From contig JALVKT010000092.1 of assembly GCA_027027675.1 (NCBI GenBank), positions 1 to 64,000 of the forward strand: 64,000 nt of DNA, given 5' to 3'. Shown one piece after another: positions 1-8,200 of this stretch. Source of the stretch: Thermofilaceae archaeon. GTDB lineage: Archaea > Thermoproteota > Thermoprotei > Thermofilales > Thermofilaceae. The notes under the pieces were generated by a model, which was not told the origin of the DNA, made no database searches, and saw only the letters and a program-made list of their open reading frames with translations. Made by a program: the position numbers and the translations under genes. Numbering within the stretch: the first letter of the stretch is position 1; each line of letters opens with the position of its first letter.

Positions 1-89
1 GGCCCGGGCCGGGATTTGAACCCGGGATCACCGGCTCTCTGCCAGGGCTAGGCCACAGGCCGGCGTGTTGCCGCTACACCACCCGGGCC
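1..89 (-). tRNA. tRNA-His(GTG) with 16-nt intron
   Basis: Read on the minus strand this folds as a full tRNA. The acceptor is G1-C2-C3-C4-G5-G6-G7 (88-82) paired with positions 2-8, the D stem is GTGT/ACAC, the anticodon stem CCGGC/GCCGG and the T arm CCGGG-TTCAAAT-CCCGG. The anticodon GTG is at 56-54. An extra G at 89 faces a C discriminator at position 1, the G-1:C73 pair that identifies histidine tRNA. Sixteen bases (52-37) interrupt the anticodon loop at the canonical archaeal site 37/38. The 3' end lies at the window edge, so whether CCA is encoded cannot be seen. Confidence 0.95.
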
Positions 90-108
90 TTCGTTATATT
101 ATGCACGG

Positions 109-117
109 TTTTTATGG
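109..117 (-). promoter_or_regulatory. TATA box of tRNA-His
   Basis: On the minus strand the sequence reads CCATAAAAA, centred about 24 bases before the first base of tRNA-His at 89. That is the usual archaeal TATA spacing. Confidence 0.6.
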
Positions 118-245
118 GGTATCACCGTTGTATTTCTCCGCTGTCCCCGCTAGTTTTAGATTTGCTGCGTGCTTTTATCTTTTCCCCTGGGCAAGGGGCA
201 GGAGGCCTTCACGTTTTAATAGCGGCTTAGGTCTACATTTGCGAG

Positions 246-971
246 ATGCTTCCACTAAGTGATGAAAATAAGTCGTTTACAAGGCCCTTAGTGAATTATG
301 CACTTATCCTTGTAAACACGCTCGTCTTCTTTTACTTCTATTTTACGTTGACGCCTCACCAGTATCAACAGTTAGTATATCGTTACGGTGTAGTTCCATA
401 TGAGATTCTCCGGGGAGAACGGCTTTACACAGTTTTTACGAGCATGTTTCTCCATGCGAATATTCTGCACCTAGCGGGGAACATGTTATACCTATACATA
501 TTTGGGGACAACGTCGAAGACGCCATGGGGCATCTCACATATCTCGTATTCTACCTTGCTTCCGGGGTAGGAGCAACATTTTTTCATATCGCGTCCATTC
601 TTTATCTAAGCGAATCCTATAAAGGAGTTCTACTACATATACCGGCGATTGGAGCATCGGGGGCCATCTCTGGTGTCTTGGGAGCCTACTTAATCCTATA
701 CCCCAGGGCTAGGATTAGAACGCTAATCTTTACCTTTATAATAGCGGTCGTCTCTGTTCCCGCCTACATATACATAGGCTTCTGGTTCATATACCAGCTA
801 TTCTTCGGCATATTATCACTCCAGCAGCCGGCCAGCATAGCCTTCTGGGCACACATCGGAGGCTTCGTCACGGGAATGTTCCTCGTAAAACTTGCAGGGG
901 TGAAACCTAGGAGACTTTACCGGTACTATTACAGGTGGCACCCGGTGTATACGCCCTGGGTTCCGGGATAA
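246..971 (+). CDS. rhomboid-family intramembrane serine protease
   Basis: The 241-residue membrane protein carries the rhomboid signature. The catalytic serine lies in GASG (Ser138), the catalytic histidine in AHIGGF (His203), and the conserved HxxxxH...N patch sits at residues 70-79. Several hydrophobic segments span the rest. Known members cleave membrane proteins inside the bilayer; the substrate here is unknown. The ATG lies about 30 bases after an AT-rich box near 213-218, so the mRNA is probably leaderless. The basic, tyrosine-rich tail is likely cytoplasmic. Family assignment is firm, the role is not. Confidence 0.88.
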   Translation: MLPLSDENKSFTRPLVNYALILVNTLVFFYFYFTLTPHQYQQLVYRYGVVPYEILRGERLYTVFTSMFLHANILHLAGNMLYLYIFGDNVEDAMGHLTYLVFYLASGVGATFFHIASILYLSESYKGVLLHIPAIGASGAISGVLGAYLILYPRARIRTLIFTFIIAVVSVPAYIYIGFWFIYQLFFGILSLQQPASIAFWAHIGGFVTGMFLVKLAGVKPRRLYRYYYRWHPVYTPWVPG

Positions 972-1012
972 AATTTATGTTGCCCGCTTCGGCCAAGGCA
1001 TGGGGACATGTC

Positions 1013-1357
1013 ATGCCTGAGTTCAAAGTAGTACTCTCAGATCCCAAGACCGGAAAAGCTGAGCAAATCGAGGTAAAGGGTGAGCAAGCGGCCAGGTTAA
1101 TAGGGCTAAAAATAGGGGACGTTATAGATGGGGGAATAATAGGAAAACCCGGTATCAAAATCAAGATAAGGGGTGGCTCGGGAAGGGCAGGAGAGCCCAT
1201 GAGGCCGGACGTTCACGGAGGAGTAAAAAAGTACGTGCTCCTCTCAGGCCCTCCAGGGTTTCACCCGAGGGAACGCGGTGAACGGAGAAGGAAGCTTGTA
1301 AGGGGCAACGTGATAACAGAGGAAATAGTGCAGATAAACGCTGTTATCGTGGAGTAA
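1013..1357 (+). CDS. rps6e: 30S ribosomal protein eS6
   Basis: The 114-residue protein has the conserved S6e core: an N-terminal VVLSDPKTG strand, the GGSGRAGEPMRPDV segment and a basic GERRRKLVRG stretch. It is a small-subunit protein shared by archaea and eukaryotes. The open frame continues upstream, but family conservation begins at MPEFKVVL and a TATA-like ATAAAATTTA lies about 40 bases before this ATG, so 1013 is chosen. Length is close to archaeal relatives. Confidence 0.92.
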   Translation: MPEFKVVLSDPKTGKAEQIEVKGEQAARLIGLKIGDVIDGGIIGKPGIKIKIRGGSGRAGEPMRPDVHGGVKKYVLLSGPPGFHPRERGERRRKLVRGNVITEEIVQINAVIVE

Positions 1358-1369
1358 ATACTTTGTTGG

Positions 1370-1473
1370 TGCGGCCGCCGGGATTTGAACCCGGGATCAG
1401 TGGCTTTCCTTCAGGGCCGGCGCATACACCCCCTATGGAGGGCCACCATCCTTCCAGACTAGACCACGGCCGC
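1370..1473 (-). tRNA. tRNA-Gly(TCC) with 30-nt intron and C33
   Basis: The minus strand gives acceptor GCGGCCG/CGGCCGC, D stem GTCT/GGAT, anticodon stem GTGGC/GCCAC, variable loop TGATC, T arm CCGGG-TTCAAAT-CCCGG and discriminator A. CCA is encoded at 1369-1367. Thirty bases (1435-1406) interrupt the anticodon loop at 37/38. The spliced loop is CCTCCAA, giving anticodon TCC (glycine). Position 33 is C instead of the nearly universal U. The acceptor also suits tRNA-Gly. No alternative intron boundary restores T33, because the 3' exon side has no T before the stem. Confidence 0.9.
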
Positions 1474-1503
1474 CCTCTTTTACGCGCATCTATGAGGCGT
1501 TAT

Positions 1504-1532
1504 TGTTCGAAATATAAATTTCGCTGTGAACA
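1504..1532. promoter_or_regulatory. dyad around a TATA-like core
   Basis: The sequence has an inner perfect inverted repeat CGAAAT-ATAA-ATTTCG (1508-1523) and outer TGTT...AACA arms. The centre contains a TATA-like ATATAAAT. It lies between divergent tRNA-Gly and the downstream GTG-start gene, so it may be a promoter or an operator. No regulator can be assigned. Confidence 0.35.
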
Positions 1533-1578
1533 ATACTCCGCATAATCTATAAATGGCTCGTTCCGGAGCATTGAATGC

Positions 1579-2052
1579 GTGAAAATAATTCCTGTACTGC
1601 ACAATGTGTACTCTTCGCAGCGTGTAGTAGAGGCGGCAAGGCTGGTCTATGGTCTTGGTCTAGACACGTTCGTTGTCACTAAGGCCTCCGGCTCGGCGGC
1701 GCAAAGCGGAGTGCCGGACGCACAGAAATACGCATTAAAGAGGGGATTAAACTTTCTCTTTCTCAAAGACCTGAAAGATGCCTTGGAGCTCTTAAACCCC
1801 GATGTTGTTCTTACATTTTCTGAAGGAAAATACGGTGGAGAAAGGCTGTCTAGCCTGCTTGAAAGTGACACCTTAAGAGGCAAGGAGAGAGTGGTCGCTG
1901 TCTTCGGTGGGGCAGAGCCCGGCCTCACACTTCAGGAATTTAAGATGGGCTTACATGTTTTCCCAGATAAAATCGAAGATGACATAGGATCTGTGGGATT
2001 GATGGCGATCTCGCTTTACGTATTACTTAATAATTTACAGGAAAAGATGTAG
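1579..2052 (+). CDS. SPOUT-like (COG4080-type) putative RNA methyltransferase
   Basis: The 157-residue protein resembles small archaeal proteins related to the SpoU/TrmD knotted methyltransferases. The C-terminal half has a FGGAEPGL loop followed by a GSVGLMAISLYVLL helix, the pattern expected at the trefoil-knot cofactor site. Members would methylate RNA with S-adenosylmethionine; no substrate is known from this sequence. The start is GTG, about 27 bases after a TATA box (CTATAAATG near 1547-1555), so it is probably leaderless. Family assignment is moderate and based on recalled pattern only. Confidence 0.6.
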   Translation: MKIIPVLHNVYSSQRVVEAARLVYGLGLDTFVVTKASGSAAQSGVPDAQKYALKRGLNFLFLKDLKDALELLNPDVVLTFSEGKYGGERLSSLLESDTLRGKERVVAVFGGAEPGLTLQEFKMGLHVFPDKIEDDIGSVGLMAISLYVLLNNLQEKM

Positions 2053-2080
2053 CCCGGTTTTGCCGCAGAGGTAGGCGTGG

Positions 2081-2323
2081 TCACTTTTTCCTGGATTTTT
2101 TAACGTGAGCCTCCAGTCGGTCGTATATGACAAACGATATTGCCAGTACAAATATAATGTAGAGAAGCGTGCTTACATGTCTACTATATGTCTCTAGGCT
2201 GCCCGGCGCTAAGTTTAGAATGTAGAGTGTTATCTGGTAGGCTTCGTAAAAGCCCCATGCGCCTAACACTATGTTTATAACTCCCAATACTTGCCTCGCT
2301 CTCGTAAGCATCGTTTTGCTCAA
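2081..2323 (-). CDS. small two-helix membrane protein, unknown
   Basis: About 80 residues with two hydrophobic segments, one near the N terminus (VLGVINIVLGAWGFYEA) and one in the middle (LLYIIFVLAISFVIY), and a lysine/arginine-rich tail. No family is recognised. A Shine-Dalgarno GAGGTG at 2335-2330 favours the TTG at 2323; GTG codons at 2332 and 2326 are possible but overlap or crowd that site. It is divergent from the next gene and appears to share its TATA box. Confidence 0.55.
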   Translation of the reverse strand: MSKTMLTRARQVLGVINIVLGAWGFYEAYQITLYILNLAPGSLETYSRHVSTLLYIIFVLAISFVIYDRLEAHVKKSRKK

Positions 2324-2356
2324 CACAGCCACCTCTATGTAGGAAGACCAACGTAA

Positions 2357-2362
2357 TTATAA
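2357..2362. promoter_or_regulatory. shared palindromic TATA box
   Basis: TTATAA is its own reverse complement. Its centre lies about 30 bases from the ATG at 2389 on the plus strand and about 36 bases from the TTG at 2323 on the minus strand. One TATA element could therefore serve both genes. Confidence 0.45.
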
Positions 2363-2388
2363 GCTCACCGTCCCTCTTCACGGTGGAT

Positions 2389-2679
2389 ATGACTGGGAAC
2401 AGTGACTGCAAATCTACTATACTCTACAGGAGGCGCTACGCTGTCCTCTATTCTTTAAGAAAAGCGGGATACTACGTGCACATGCACGCCTACGAATATG
2501 TGATCGGGGATTATAGGAGGCTTATAGCTGTTCTATTATTGGAGCCGCTGAGCTGTAAGGCGGAGATATACCCGGTGCCCGGATCACCTAGGGAGAAACT
2601 GGAGTCTCTGATTAAAGTATTAAACAGGGTTATGCCGGGAATAAAGGTAGTTGTACATGCGCACACGTACACGATGTAA
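2389..2679 (+). CDS. conserved-looking small protein, unknown
   Basis: A 96-residue protein with no recognised family. It is a mix of basic and hydrophobic segments with a central strand-like stretch (RRLIAVLLLEPLSC) and ends in HAHTYTM. It overlaps the start of the following thiolation gene by about 23 bases, suggesting translational coupling. ATG 2389 fits the TATA spacing; a GTG two codons earlier is also possible. Being first in an operon with a tRNA-thiolation gene hints at RNA-related work, but this is inference. Confidence 0.6.
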   Translation: MTGNSDCKSTILYRRRYAVLYSLRKAGYYVHMHAYEYVIGDYRRLIAVLLLEPLSCKAEIYPVPGSPREKLESLIKVLNRVMPGIKVVVHAHTYTM

Positions 2680-3577
2680 GCTGTGCGGGAAAAAGGCTGT
2701 TGTGACGCTGCCTTATGCTAATACTCGTCTCTGTAAGGAGCATTTTAAAGAGTATTTTACGAGAAGGATAGAGAGGACGATTAGAAGATATAGAATGGTT
2801 TCTCCGGGGGAAAGGATTTTAGTAACTGTCAGCGGGGGCAAAGATAGTGTAGCGTTGCTTGATGTTTTGTCTATTTTATCGGAAAAATTGGGCTTTAAAA
2901 TACATGGCCTGACATTAGACCTCGGGATAAAGGGGTATTCCAGCGAATATGTACGTGTAGCCGAGGAAGTCTATGGGAGACTTGGAGTAGAGTACACCAT
3001 TTTGTCTCTTAAAGAAACTTATGGATTCACTATAGACGAGGTTGCAGGTATTAAGCGTAGGGTCTGCGCATATTGCGGGTTAGTGAAACGATACGTCTTT
3101 AACAGATATGCCTGGGAAAACGGCTTTGACGCGATTGCGACAGGCCACAATATGGATGACCTTCTCGGAAACGCGCTTTTCGCCATAATGAGGGGAGACC
3201 TGGAGGCTCTCATGAAAATTAAACCGGTAATACCCGGTCGAGAGGCTCTTGTAAAAAGAATTAGGCCTTTAGCTTTTACACGTGAAAAAGATATTAAATT
3301 ATATATATGTCTTAAAAAGCTCCCCGTAGTAAGAACAACTTGCCCCTATGCTGTGGGAGCTACTTCGGGAGTCTTCAAGTCAAAAATAAATGAACTGGAG
3401 GACAGGTTCCCCTCAATAAAGTATAGTTTTGCGAGAACGTTATATGATAAGATGCAAATACAAATGGAAGAATCAGATTATCAACTAAGGAAATGTAAAA
3501 TATGTGGTATGCCATCAAAATCCCAAATATGTGGTTTTTGCAGATTACGCGCAGAGCTGGGAAAGATAAGCCTATAA
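2657..3577 (+). CDS. tRNA 2-thiolation protein, TtuA/Ncs6 family
   Basis: The protein has the TtuA/Ncs6 architecture. An N-terminal zinc finger (CKLC at residues 7-10) is followed by the PP-loop SGGKDS (59-64), which binds ATP. CAYC (137-140) plus the cysteine in TTCPYA (229) are the three ligands of the catalytic 4Fe-4S cluster, and a second zinc finger (CKIC...CGFC) closes the C terminus. Known relatives adenylate uridine and add sulfur at tRNA position 34 or 54; which position applies here cannot be told. A TTG two codons upstream is an alternative start. No sulfur-carrier gene is adjacent. Confidence 0.88.
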   Translation: MRTRTRCKLCGKKAVVTLPYANTRLCKEHFKEYFTRRIERTIRRYRMVSPGERILVTVSGGKDSVALLDVLSILSEKLGFKIHGLTLDLGIKGYSSEYVRVAEEVYGRLGVEYTILSLKETYGFTIDEVAGIKRRVCAYCGLVKRYVFNRYAWENGFDAIATGHNMDDLLGNALFAIMRGDLEALMKIKPVIPGREALVKRIRPLAFTREKDIKLYICLKKLPVVRTTCPYAVGATSGVFKSKINELEDRFPSIKYSFARTLYDKMQIQMEESDYQLRKCKICGMPSKSQICGFCRLRAELGKISL

Positions 3578-3606
3578 CTTACTAGGCCTCTACTCCATGA
3601 TTAGTA

Positions 3607-4710
3607 ATGATACTCTACGAGTTCGAGGTAAAAGACCTTTTAGAGAAACACGGCGTCCCAGTCGAAAAGTCTTGTCTAGCGGAATCCCCGGGCGATGTGA
3701 ATCGATGCTTGGAAGCAGTCCCTGGACCCCCCTATGTTGTAAAGGCGCAGGTAAGGAGGTGGGGTAGAGGAAAAGCAGGTCTCGTCAGAATAGCAGAGAC
3801 GGCTCTATCTGCCGAGAAGGAGGCTGAGGAGCTTATCATGGAGACTGGGAGAGTAATGATAAGTCAGTACATAAGGCATGAAAGGGAACTCTACTTAGCT
3901 TTTCTGCTTGACGGGACTGAGAGAACGATCACATTGCTTGCGTCTACCAGTGGCGGCGTGAATGTCGAGGAAAACGCGGAAAACGTGCTAAGGATACGGT
4001 TTAGCGCACTGGAAGATGTAATGCCGTACATGAAAAGGCTCGTAAGCAAACGCTTGGAGGTACCTTTAGAGCAGATTTCACCCTTACTTGACAAACTCTA
4101 TACTGTATTTAGAAAATACGGTTTTATGCTCCTTGAGGTGAATCCCTTAGCAGTCACGGAGTCGGGCCTAGTAGTTATTGATCGTAAAGCCGTAGCTGAT
4201 GATGATGCGGTAAGAAGGGTACTTCCCGAGTTCTGGAAGCGATACCTAGAAGAACTTCCACAAGTGCAGAGGGAAGCCTTAGAGGCGGGGATAAGTCTCG
4301 TTTTACTCGAAGGTGACATAGCTGTTATAGGGAACGGCGCAGGCCTAACTATGGCTACAATGGATCTCGTAAAATACTATGGTGGAAGTCCGGGATTGTT
4401 TATTGACATAGGTGGAGGAGCGAGTTCGGAAAGGGTTAGGAAGGCTTTGCAGCTTACTCTGAAAACCCGGGACTTTAAATCTATAATCGTGAATATTCTA
4501 GGAGGAATCACTAGATGTGACGACGTGGCAAGGGGCCTTGTAAGTGTAGTAGAGGAGAACCCTGACGCAGCATCCAGGTTCTTCGTGAGGCTTGCAGGGT
4601 TGAACGAGGAAGAAGGTAGAATGTTATTAAGAGAAGCAGGGATAAAGGTGTATTCCGACCCCTTAAATGCTGTAGTTGAGGCGATTCATCATGCCAATAC
4701 TGGTAGGTGA
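3607..4710 (+). CDS. sucC: succinyl-CoA synthetase (ADP-forming) beta subunit
   Basis: The 367-residue protein is an ATP-grasp ligase. It has an N-terminal ATP-grasp fold with the LLEVNPLAV segment and a C-terminal CoA-ligase domain with the family hallmark FIDIGGGAS followed by NILGGITRCDDVA. With the alpha subunit it interconverts succinyl-CoA and succinate with nucleotide phosphorylation, a citric-acid-cycle step also used in autotrophic cycles. Its length matches the family. It overlaps the alpha-subunit gene by 20 bases, so the two are co-translated. The specific substrate is inferred from family resemblance. Confidence 0.92.
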   Translation: MILYEFEVKDLLEKHGVPVEKSCLAESPGDVNRCLEAVPGPPYVVKAQVRRWGRGKAGLVRIAETALSAEKEAEELIMETGRVMISQYIRHERELYLAFLLDGTERTITLLASTSGGVNVEENAENVLRIRFSALEDVMPYMKRLVSKRLEVPLEQISPLLDKLYTVFRKYGFMLLEVNPLAVTESGLVVIDRKAVADDDAVRRVLPEFWKRYLEELPQVQREALEAGISLVLLEGDIAVIGNGAGLTMATMDLVKYYGGSPGLFIDIGGGASSERVRKALQLTLKTRDFKSIIVNILGGITRCDDVARGLVSVVEENPDAASRFFVRLAGLNEEEGRMLLREAGIKVYSDPLNAVVEAIHHANTGR

Positions 4711-5563
4711 GTATACACGGGTACTTGTGCAGGGAATAACTGGTAGGCAGGGAAGCCTACACACTCTTGAGATGAAAAAGTATGGAACAAGGGTCGTAGC
4801 CGGCGTTACACCAGGCAAGGGTGGCAGCACAGTCCATGGGGTTCCAGTGTATGACAGCGTATATGAGGCACTGGAAGAACACCCTGAAATAAACACGTCC
4901 ATAGTATTTGTTCCAGCTCCTTATGCTCCGGACGCTGTCTATGAGGCGGTAGACTACCATATTCCACTTGTTGTAGTGATTACAGAGCATATACCGGCTC
5001 ATGAAACCCTTAAGATGATAGAATACGCTAAATGCCGAGGAACAGTGATTGTCGGGCCCAACACTCCAGGAATAATATCTCCGGGAATTACAAAGGTTGG
5101 CATAATGCCTGGCCAGTATTTTTCCCCGGGAAATATAGGTATAGTTTCTAGAAGCGGGACATTAACCTACGAGGTATCCGCTCAGCTCAAAGAAAAGGGC
5201 CTAGGAGTGTCCACGGCAATCGGAATAGGTGGCGACCCCGTAAACGGTGTAGATTTCATAGAGGCATATGAAATGTTCCTTAGAGATCCGGCTACACAAA
5301 AAATAGTCCTTGTCGGCGAGATAGGAGGCAGTAAAGAGGAAAAGTTTGCAGAATACTATAGAAGTCTCTCCCCAGAGAATAGGAAGCCCGTAGTAGCATA
5401 CATAGCTGGCCGCAGCGCGCCGCCCGGCAAGAAGATGGGACATGCAGGAGCCATAATATATGGTAAGACGGGAAGTTACGAAACTAAGGCGCGTGCGCTC
5501 GGAGAGGCAGGAATTAAAGTGGCAGAGAGAGTTATAGATATTCCAGAGCTGCTAGAAGGTTAA
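4691..5563 (+). CDS. sucD: succinyl-CoA synthetase alpha subunit
   Basis: The 290-residue protein starts with the typical VGEYTRVLVQGITGRQG CoA-binding Rossmann segment. It has GPNTPGIISPG and the active-site histidine in MGHAGAI (His251), which carries the phosphoryl group. It forms the alpha-beta enzyme with the preceding gene. ATG 4691 gives the usual N terminus; an upstream in-frame TTG would add five unusual residues. Its 3' end overlaps the convergent FAU-1 gene by 12 bases. Confidence 0.93.
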   Translation: MPILVGEYTRVLVQGITGRQGSLHTLEMKKYGTRVVAGVTPGKGGSTVHGVPVYDSVYEALEEHPEINTSIVFVPAPYAPDAVYEAVDYHIPLVVVITEHIPAHETLKMIEYAKCRGTVIVGPNTPGIISPGITKVGIMPGQYFSPGNIGIVSRSGTLTYEVSAQLKEKGLGVSTAIGIGGDPVNGVDFIEAYEMFLRDPATQKIVLVGEIGGSKEEKFAEYYRSLSPENRKPVVAYIAGRSAPPGKKMGHAGAIIYGKTGSYETKARALGEAGIKVAERVIDIPELLEG

Positions 5564-6997
5564 CCTGGAGAATATTCGTCTTTCCTCCATGTACAGTGCC
5601 GAAGAAATGCGTTCACCGTCGAGTCCTACGTTGTTCACAACTCGTAGAGCAGTATCAATGTATTCTCTATACAACTTTTCTAAGGCAGGTTGAGCTATAA
5701 CTTCTTCCCACATTTTTTGAAATTCTTCCAGATCCACTATGGTTGGCTGCTTCCCCGGAAGAGCTACTATATCGGCTTCAAGGTCTATGTACCAGAGTTC
5801 CCCGGAATCATACACGCCCAGCGGGGTGTTTATGTTTACATATATTCCCTTCAGTGAATTCTCGCTGGTCCTATACTCGTGGACAACGTGTCTTGCACCT
5901 AAATAGGTGAAAGAGTCTATCTTGTCTCCCCTCGCCCGAGGAATATTTAATCCATCATAAATGCCGTCACTCGAAACACGTCTACTCAAAATAATCCGGG
6001 TTCCATAAGTTTTAGGTGAAGCTATCCACACGAAACTTCCGCCTAGAGGCTTTATATGATGAATAGTTACTGCGGGCTTCGAGGTGCCTACCCGAAGATA
6101 GCTTTCCTCTATTTTCTCGGTGTCGAGACATGTTGTTTGCTTGAGTATTTTCTCCGTAAAGTCAACTCTGCCTGAAAACTCTGTGCTTACTAGTGACTTA
6201 AACAGGTGATGGAAAGGCATTGTTATAATGTGTCTGCCACGTATATTATCCAGGAACCTGCCGGATACAGGGGTAAAATACACTTCTGCAACGCTCTCTC
6301 CGGGGGACAAAAGCATAGGCTCTGAAACCTGTTTTTCCATGATGTGCCTGGCCTTCTCAATAAGCCCCTGTATCTCCGCGGCTATATCGACTAGACTAGC
6401 ACGTGCAGCTGCACTTCTAAAACGTACGCCCCAGGAAGATGGTGCATATCTGAAAGCTAGCTGGAGAAGCTCAATCTTCTTATTCTCATCCCTTATATGT
6501 CTGCTAACGCCGTGACGGCCTCCCTCGACTACCCTCACATAGTCGCCGAAAAGAGCCAGCCCCTCCCTTAAAATAGGTTGAGAAGCGGCTCTAACAACAT
6601 GTGCCCTTACGAGATCACCGGGTTCAAGCTTTCTATGGGTAGATAGTAGCCCTCTGCGTTTACCAGGGAGTTCTACAACGTAGTATTCACCACGGGGTTC
6701 GAGCACCCTTACAAGGTAACTCGTATACGGTCCCTCTTCCCTAAGTATTCCTATAGAGTCGGGGATGCTCATAACAATGGCGTATGTGACTTGCCCAGCC
6801 TCTTTTGATGCGCCAATAATAACTATACCCTTTAGGTCGTTCCTATCCTTGACGGTGACCTTAGGAGGCTTTTCTACGACTCTCAGTTCGCCCTCGAAAC
6901 GCGTTCTCGTAACCTCTGTTATGTCTGAAAAGGAGTAGCCCATATCGGAGAGGAGCTTCGTCAAAGCCGTAGCGTAGATGCCCCTGACCCTTATCAT
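5552..6997 (-). CDS. fau-1: FAU-1 family RNA-binding protein/ribonuclease
   Basis: The 481-residue protein matches the archaeal FAU-1 (AU-binding) family in length and layout. An N-terminal S1-like/RNase E-G-like region is followed by a C-terminal DUF402-type barrel (IHHIKPLGGSFVWIAS ... GVYDSGELWYIDLEADIV). Members bind AU-rich RNA and are proposed to process 5S rRNA precursors. The acidic cluster WYIDLEAD is typical of the DUF402 active region. It is monocistronic and convergent with sucD. Confidence 0.85.
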   Translation of the reverse strand: MIRVRGIYATALTKLLSDMGYSFSDITEVTRTRFEGELRVVEKPPKVTVKDRNDLKGIVIIGASKEAGQVTYAIVMSIPDSIGILREEGPYTSYLVRVLEPRGEYYVVELPGKRRGLLSTHRKLEPGDLVRAHVVRAASQPILREGLALFGDYVRVVEGGRHGVSRHIRDENKKIELLQLAFRYAPSSWGVRFRSAAARASLVDIAAEIQGLIEKARHIMEKQVSEPMLLSPGESVAEVYFTPVSGRFLDNIRGRHIITMPFHHLFKSLVSTEFSGRVDFTEKILKQTTCLDTEKIEESYLRVGTSKPAVTIHHIKPLGGSFVWIASPKTYGTRIILSRRVSSDGIYDGLNIPRARGDKIDSFTYLGARHVVHEYRTSENSLKGIYVNINTPLGVYDSGELWYIDLEADIVALPGKQPTIVDLEEFQKMWEEVIAQPALEKLYREYIDTALRVVNNVGLDGERISSALYMEERRIFSRLTF

Positions 6998-7127
6998 ACA
7001 CGTCTCTACAAGACTACAGGGGGAAACATTTTACGCTTTCAGACGGCGCTATAGCTGCTAAACACCGCGTCGCGTCACGAGCGTAAACCGCCAAACATAA
7101 TTAGAGCACATCCGCTTATTCAAGGCG

Positions 7128-7286
7128 ATGTATAGCGAGGCAAAAATCTATAGATGCCTGAGATGCGGCCGGGTATTCAGCAAGATGGAAATGGAAACGT
7201 TGCCGGGAATCAGGTGTCCCTACTGCGGGTTTAGAATAATAGAAAAAATTAGGCCGGAAATTCCTAAAAGAGTAAAAGCAATCTAA
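7128..7286 (+). CDS. rpo12: DNA-directed RNA polymerase subunit Rpo12 (P)
   Basis: A 52-residue protein with two CxxC pairs (CLRC and CPYC) and the motif RCPYCGFRIIEKIRP, diagnostic of Rpo12/RPABC4, the small zinc-ribbon subunit of archaeal RNA polymerase. It starts at ATG 7128 and ends with TAA 7284-7286. It sits just upstream of aIF1. In many archaea this gene lies in the exosome/RNase P cluster; here it is separate. Confidence 0.92.
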   Translation: MYSEAKIYRCLRCGRVFSKMEMETLPGIRCPYCGFRIIEKIRPEIPKRVKAI

Positions 7287-7346
7287 TCCGCGGAGCGTTA
7301 TCTTTAAAATAAACCCTATGGATTAAAGAGGCGACGACGGGAGAAG

Positions 7347-7634
7347 ATGAGTAGCGACATACTTGAGGGAATATTAAAAGAAGTATACAGGGAACAGGAA
7401 CTCATAAAGATAAAAGTTGAGAGAAGAAAAGGCAGAAGGGAAGTCACTATCATAGAAGGCGTGGACCCCAAACTTTTCGACCTGAAATCTATAGTTTCCG
7501 AGCTTAAATCAAAGCTTGCGTGCGGCGGCACAGCGAAAAACGGGCGCATAGAACTTCAGGGAGACCACAGGTTCAGGGTAAAAGAGCTGCTCGTTGAAAT
7601 GGGCTTTCCGGAGACAAACATTGTTATAGAATAG
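7347..7634 (+). CDS. translation initiation factor aIF1 (SUI1 family)
   Basis: The 95-residue protein has the SUI1 fold: strands containing IKVERRKGRREVTIIEG, then KLACGGTAKNGRIELQGDHR and a C-terminal helix-strand. The CGGT...IELQGDH core contacts the small ribosomal subunit in the family. It helps the initiation complex choose the start codon. A short T-tract (near 7656-7660) follows the stop. Confidence 0.93.
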   Translation: MSSDILEGILKEVYREQELIKIKVERRKGRREVTIIEGVDPKLFDLKSIVSELKSKLACGGTAKNGRIELQGDHRFRVKELLVEMGFPETNIVIE

Positions 7635-7741
7635 AGAAGGAAAGAATAGTCGCTGTTTTTCTTCTAACTTGTCATTGCTGCATGCTTTGATAAGGTAGTT
7701 TTAACTATTTCACCGAGCTATTAGTTATTAGGTGTGAAAAA

Positions 7742-8200
7742 ATGGAGGATTGGGAGAAGCTATTATCAGAACTCGCCGAGATGATAGCTAAAATTCAGCG
7801 GGACATTGACCAGAGTTTTAAAGACTTCTGGGTTAGAAATTACAAGTACTTCCCCGAGAAGTTTTCTGTAATAGAGCCGCTGTATGACATAGAGGATAGG
7901 GGCGACAGGATTGTAATATACATGGATGCGCCGGGCTTCTCTAAAAACGAGATTAAAATTAGGGTCACAGAGGATACTGTAGAGATAATTGCGGAGAAAT
8001 CTAAGGAGAGAATAGAGGAGGAGAAGAACAGGAAATATTATGTAAAACAAAGACTCTATCAGAGACTTTACAAAAAGATACAGTTGCCATGCAAGGTGAG
8101 GCCTGAACAGGCAAAGGCACGTTTCAAGGACGGAGTAGTGATAATCGAGATACCAAAGAGCGGGGCGGAAAAAGAGGTTGAGATAAATATAGAGGAGTGA
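7742..8200 (+). CDS. Hsp20/alpha-crystallin small heat shock protein
   Basis: A 152-residue chaperone. The N-terminal helical arm is followed by an alpha-crystallin domain (IYMDAPGFSKNEIKIRV ... ARFKDGVVIIEIPK) with the usual A-x-x-x-n-G-v-l-like motif near the end. Such proteins form oligomers that hold unfolded proteins. Its stop codon overlaps the GTG start of coaD (GTGA), so the two genes are likely coupled. A second Hsp20 gene lies at 59261-59767. Confidence 0.92.
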   Translation: MEDWEKLLSELAEMIAKIQRDIDQSFKDFWVRNYKYFPEKFSVIEPLYDIEDRGDRIVIYMDAPGFSKNEIKIRVTEDTVEIIAEKSKERIEEEKNRKYYVKQRLYQRLYKKIQLPCKVRPEQAKARFKDGVVIIEIPKSGAEKEVEINIEE

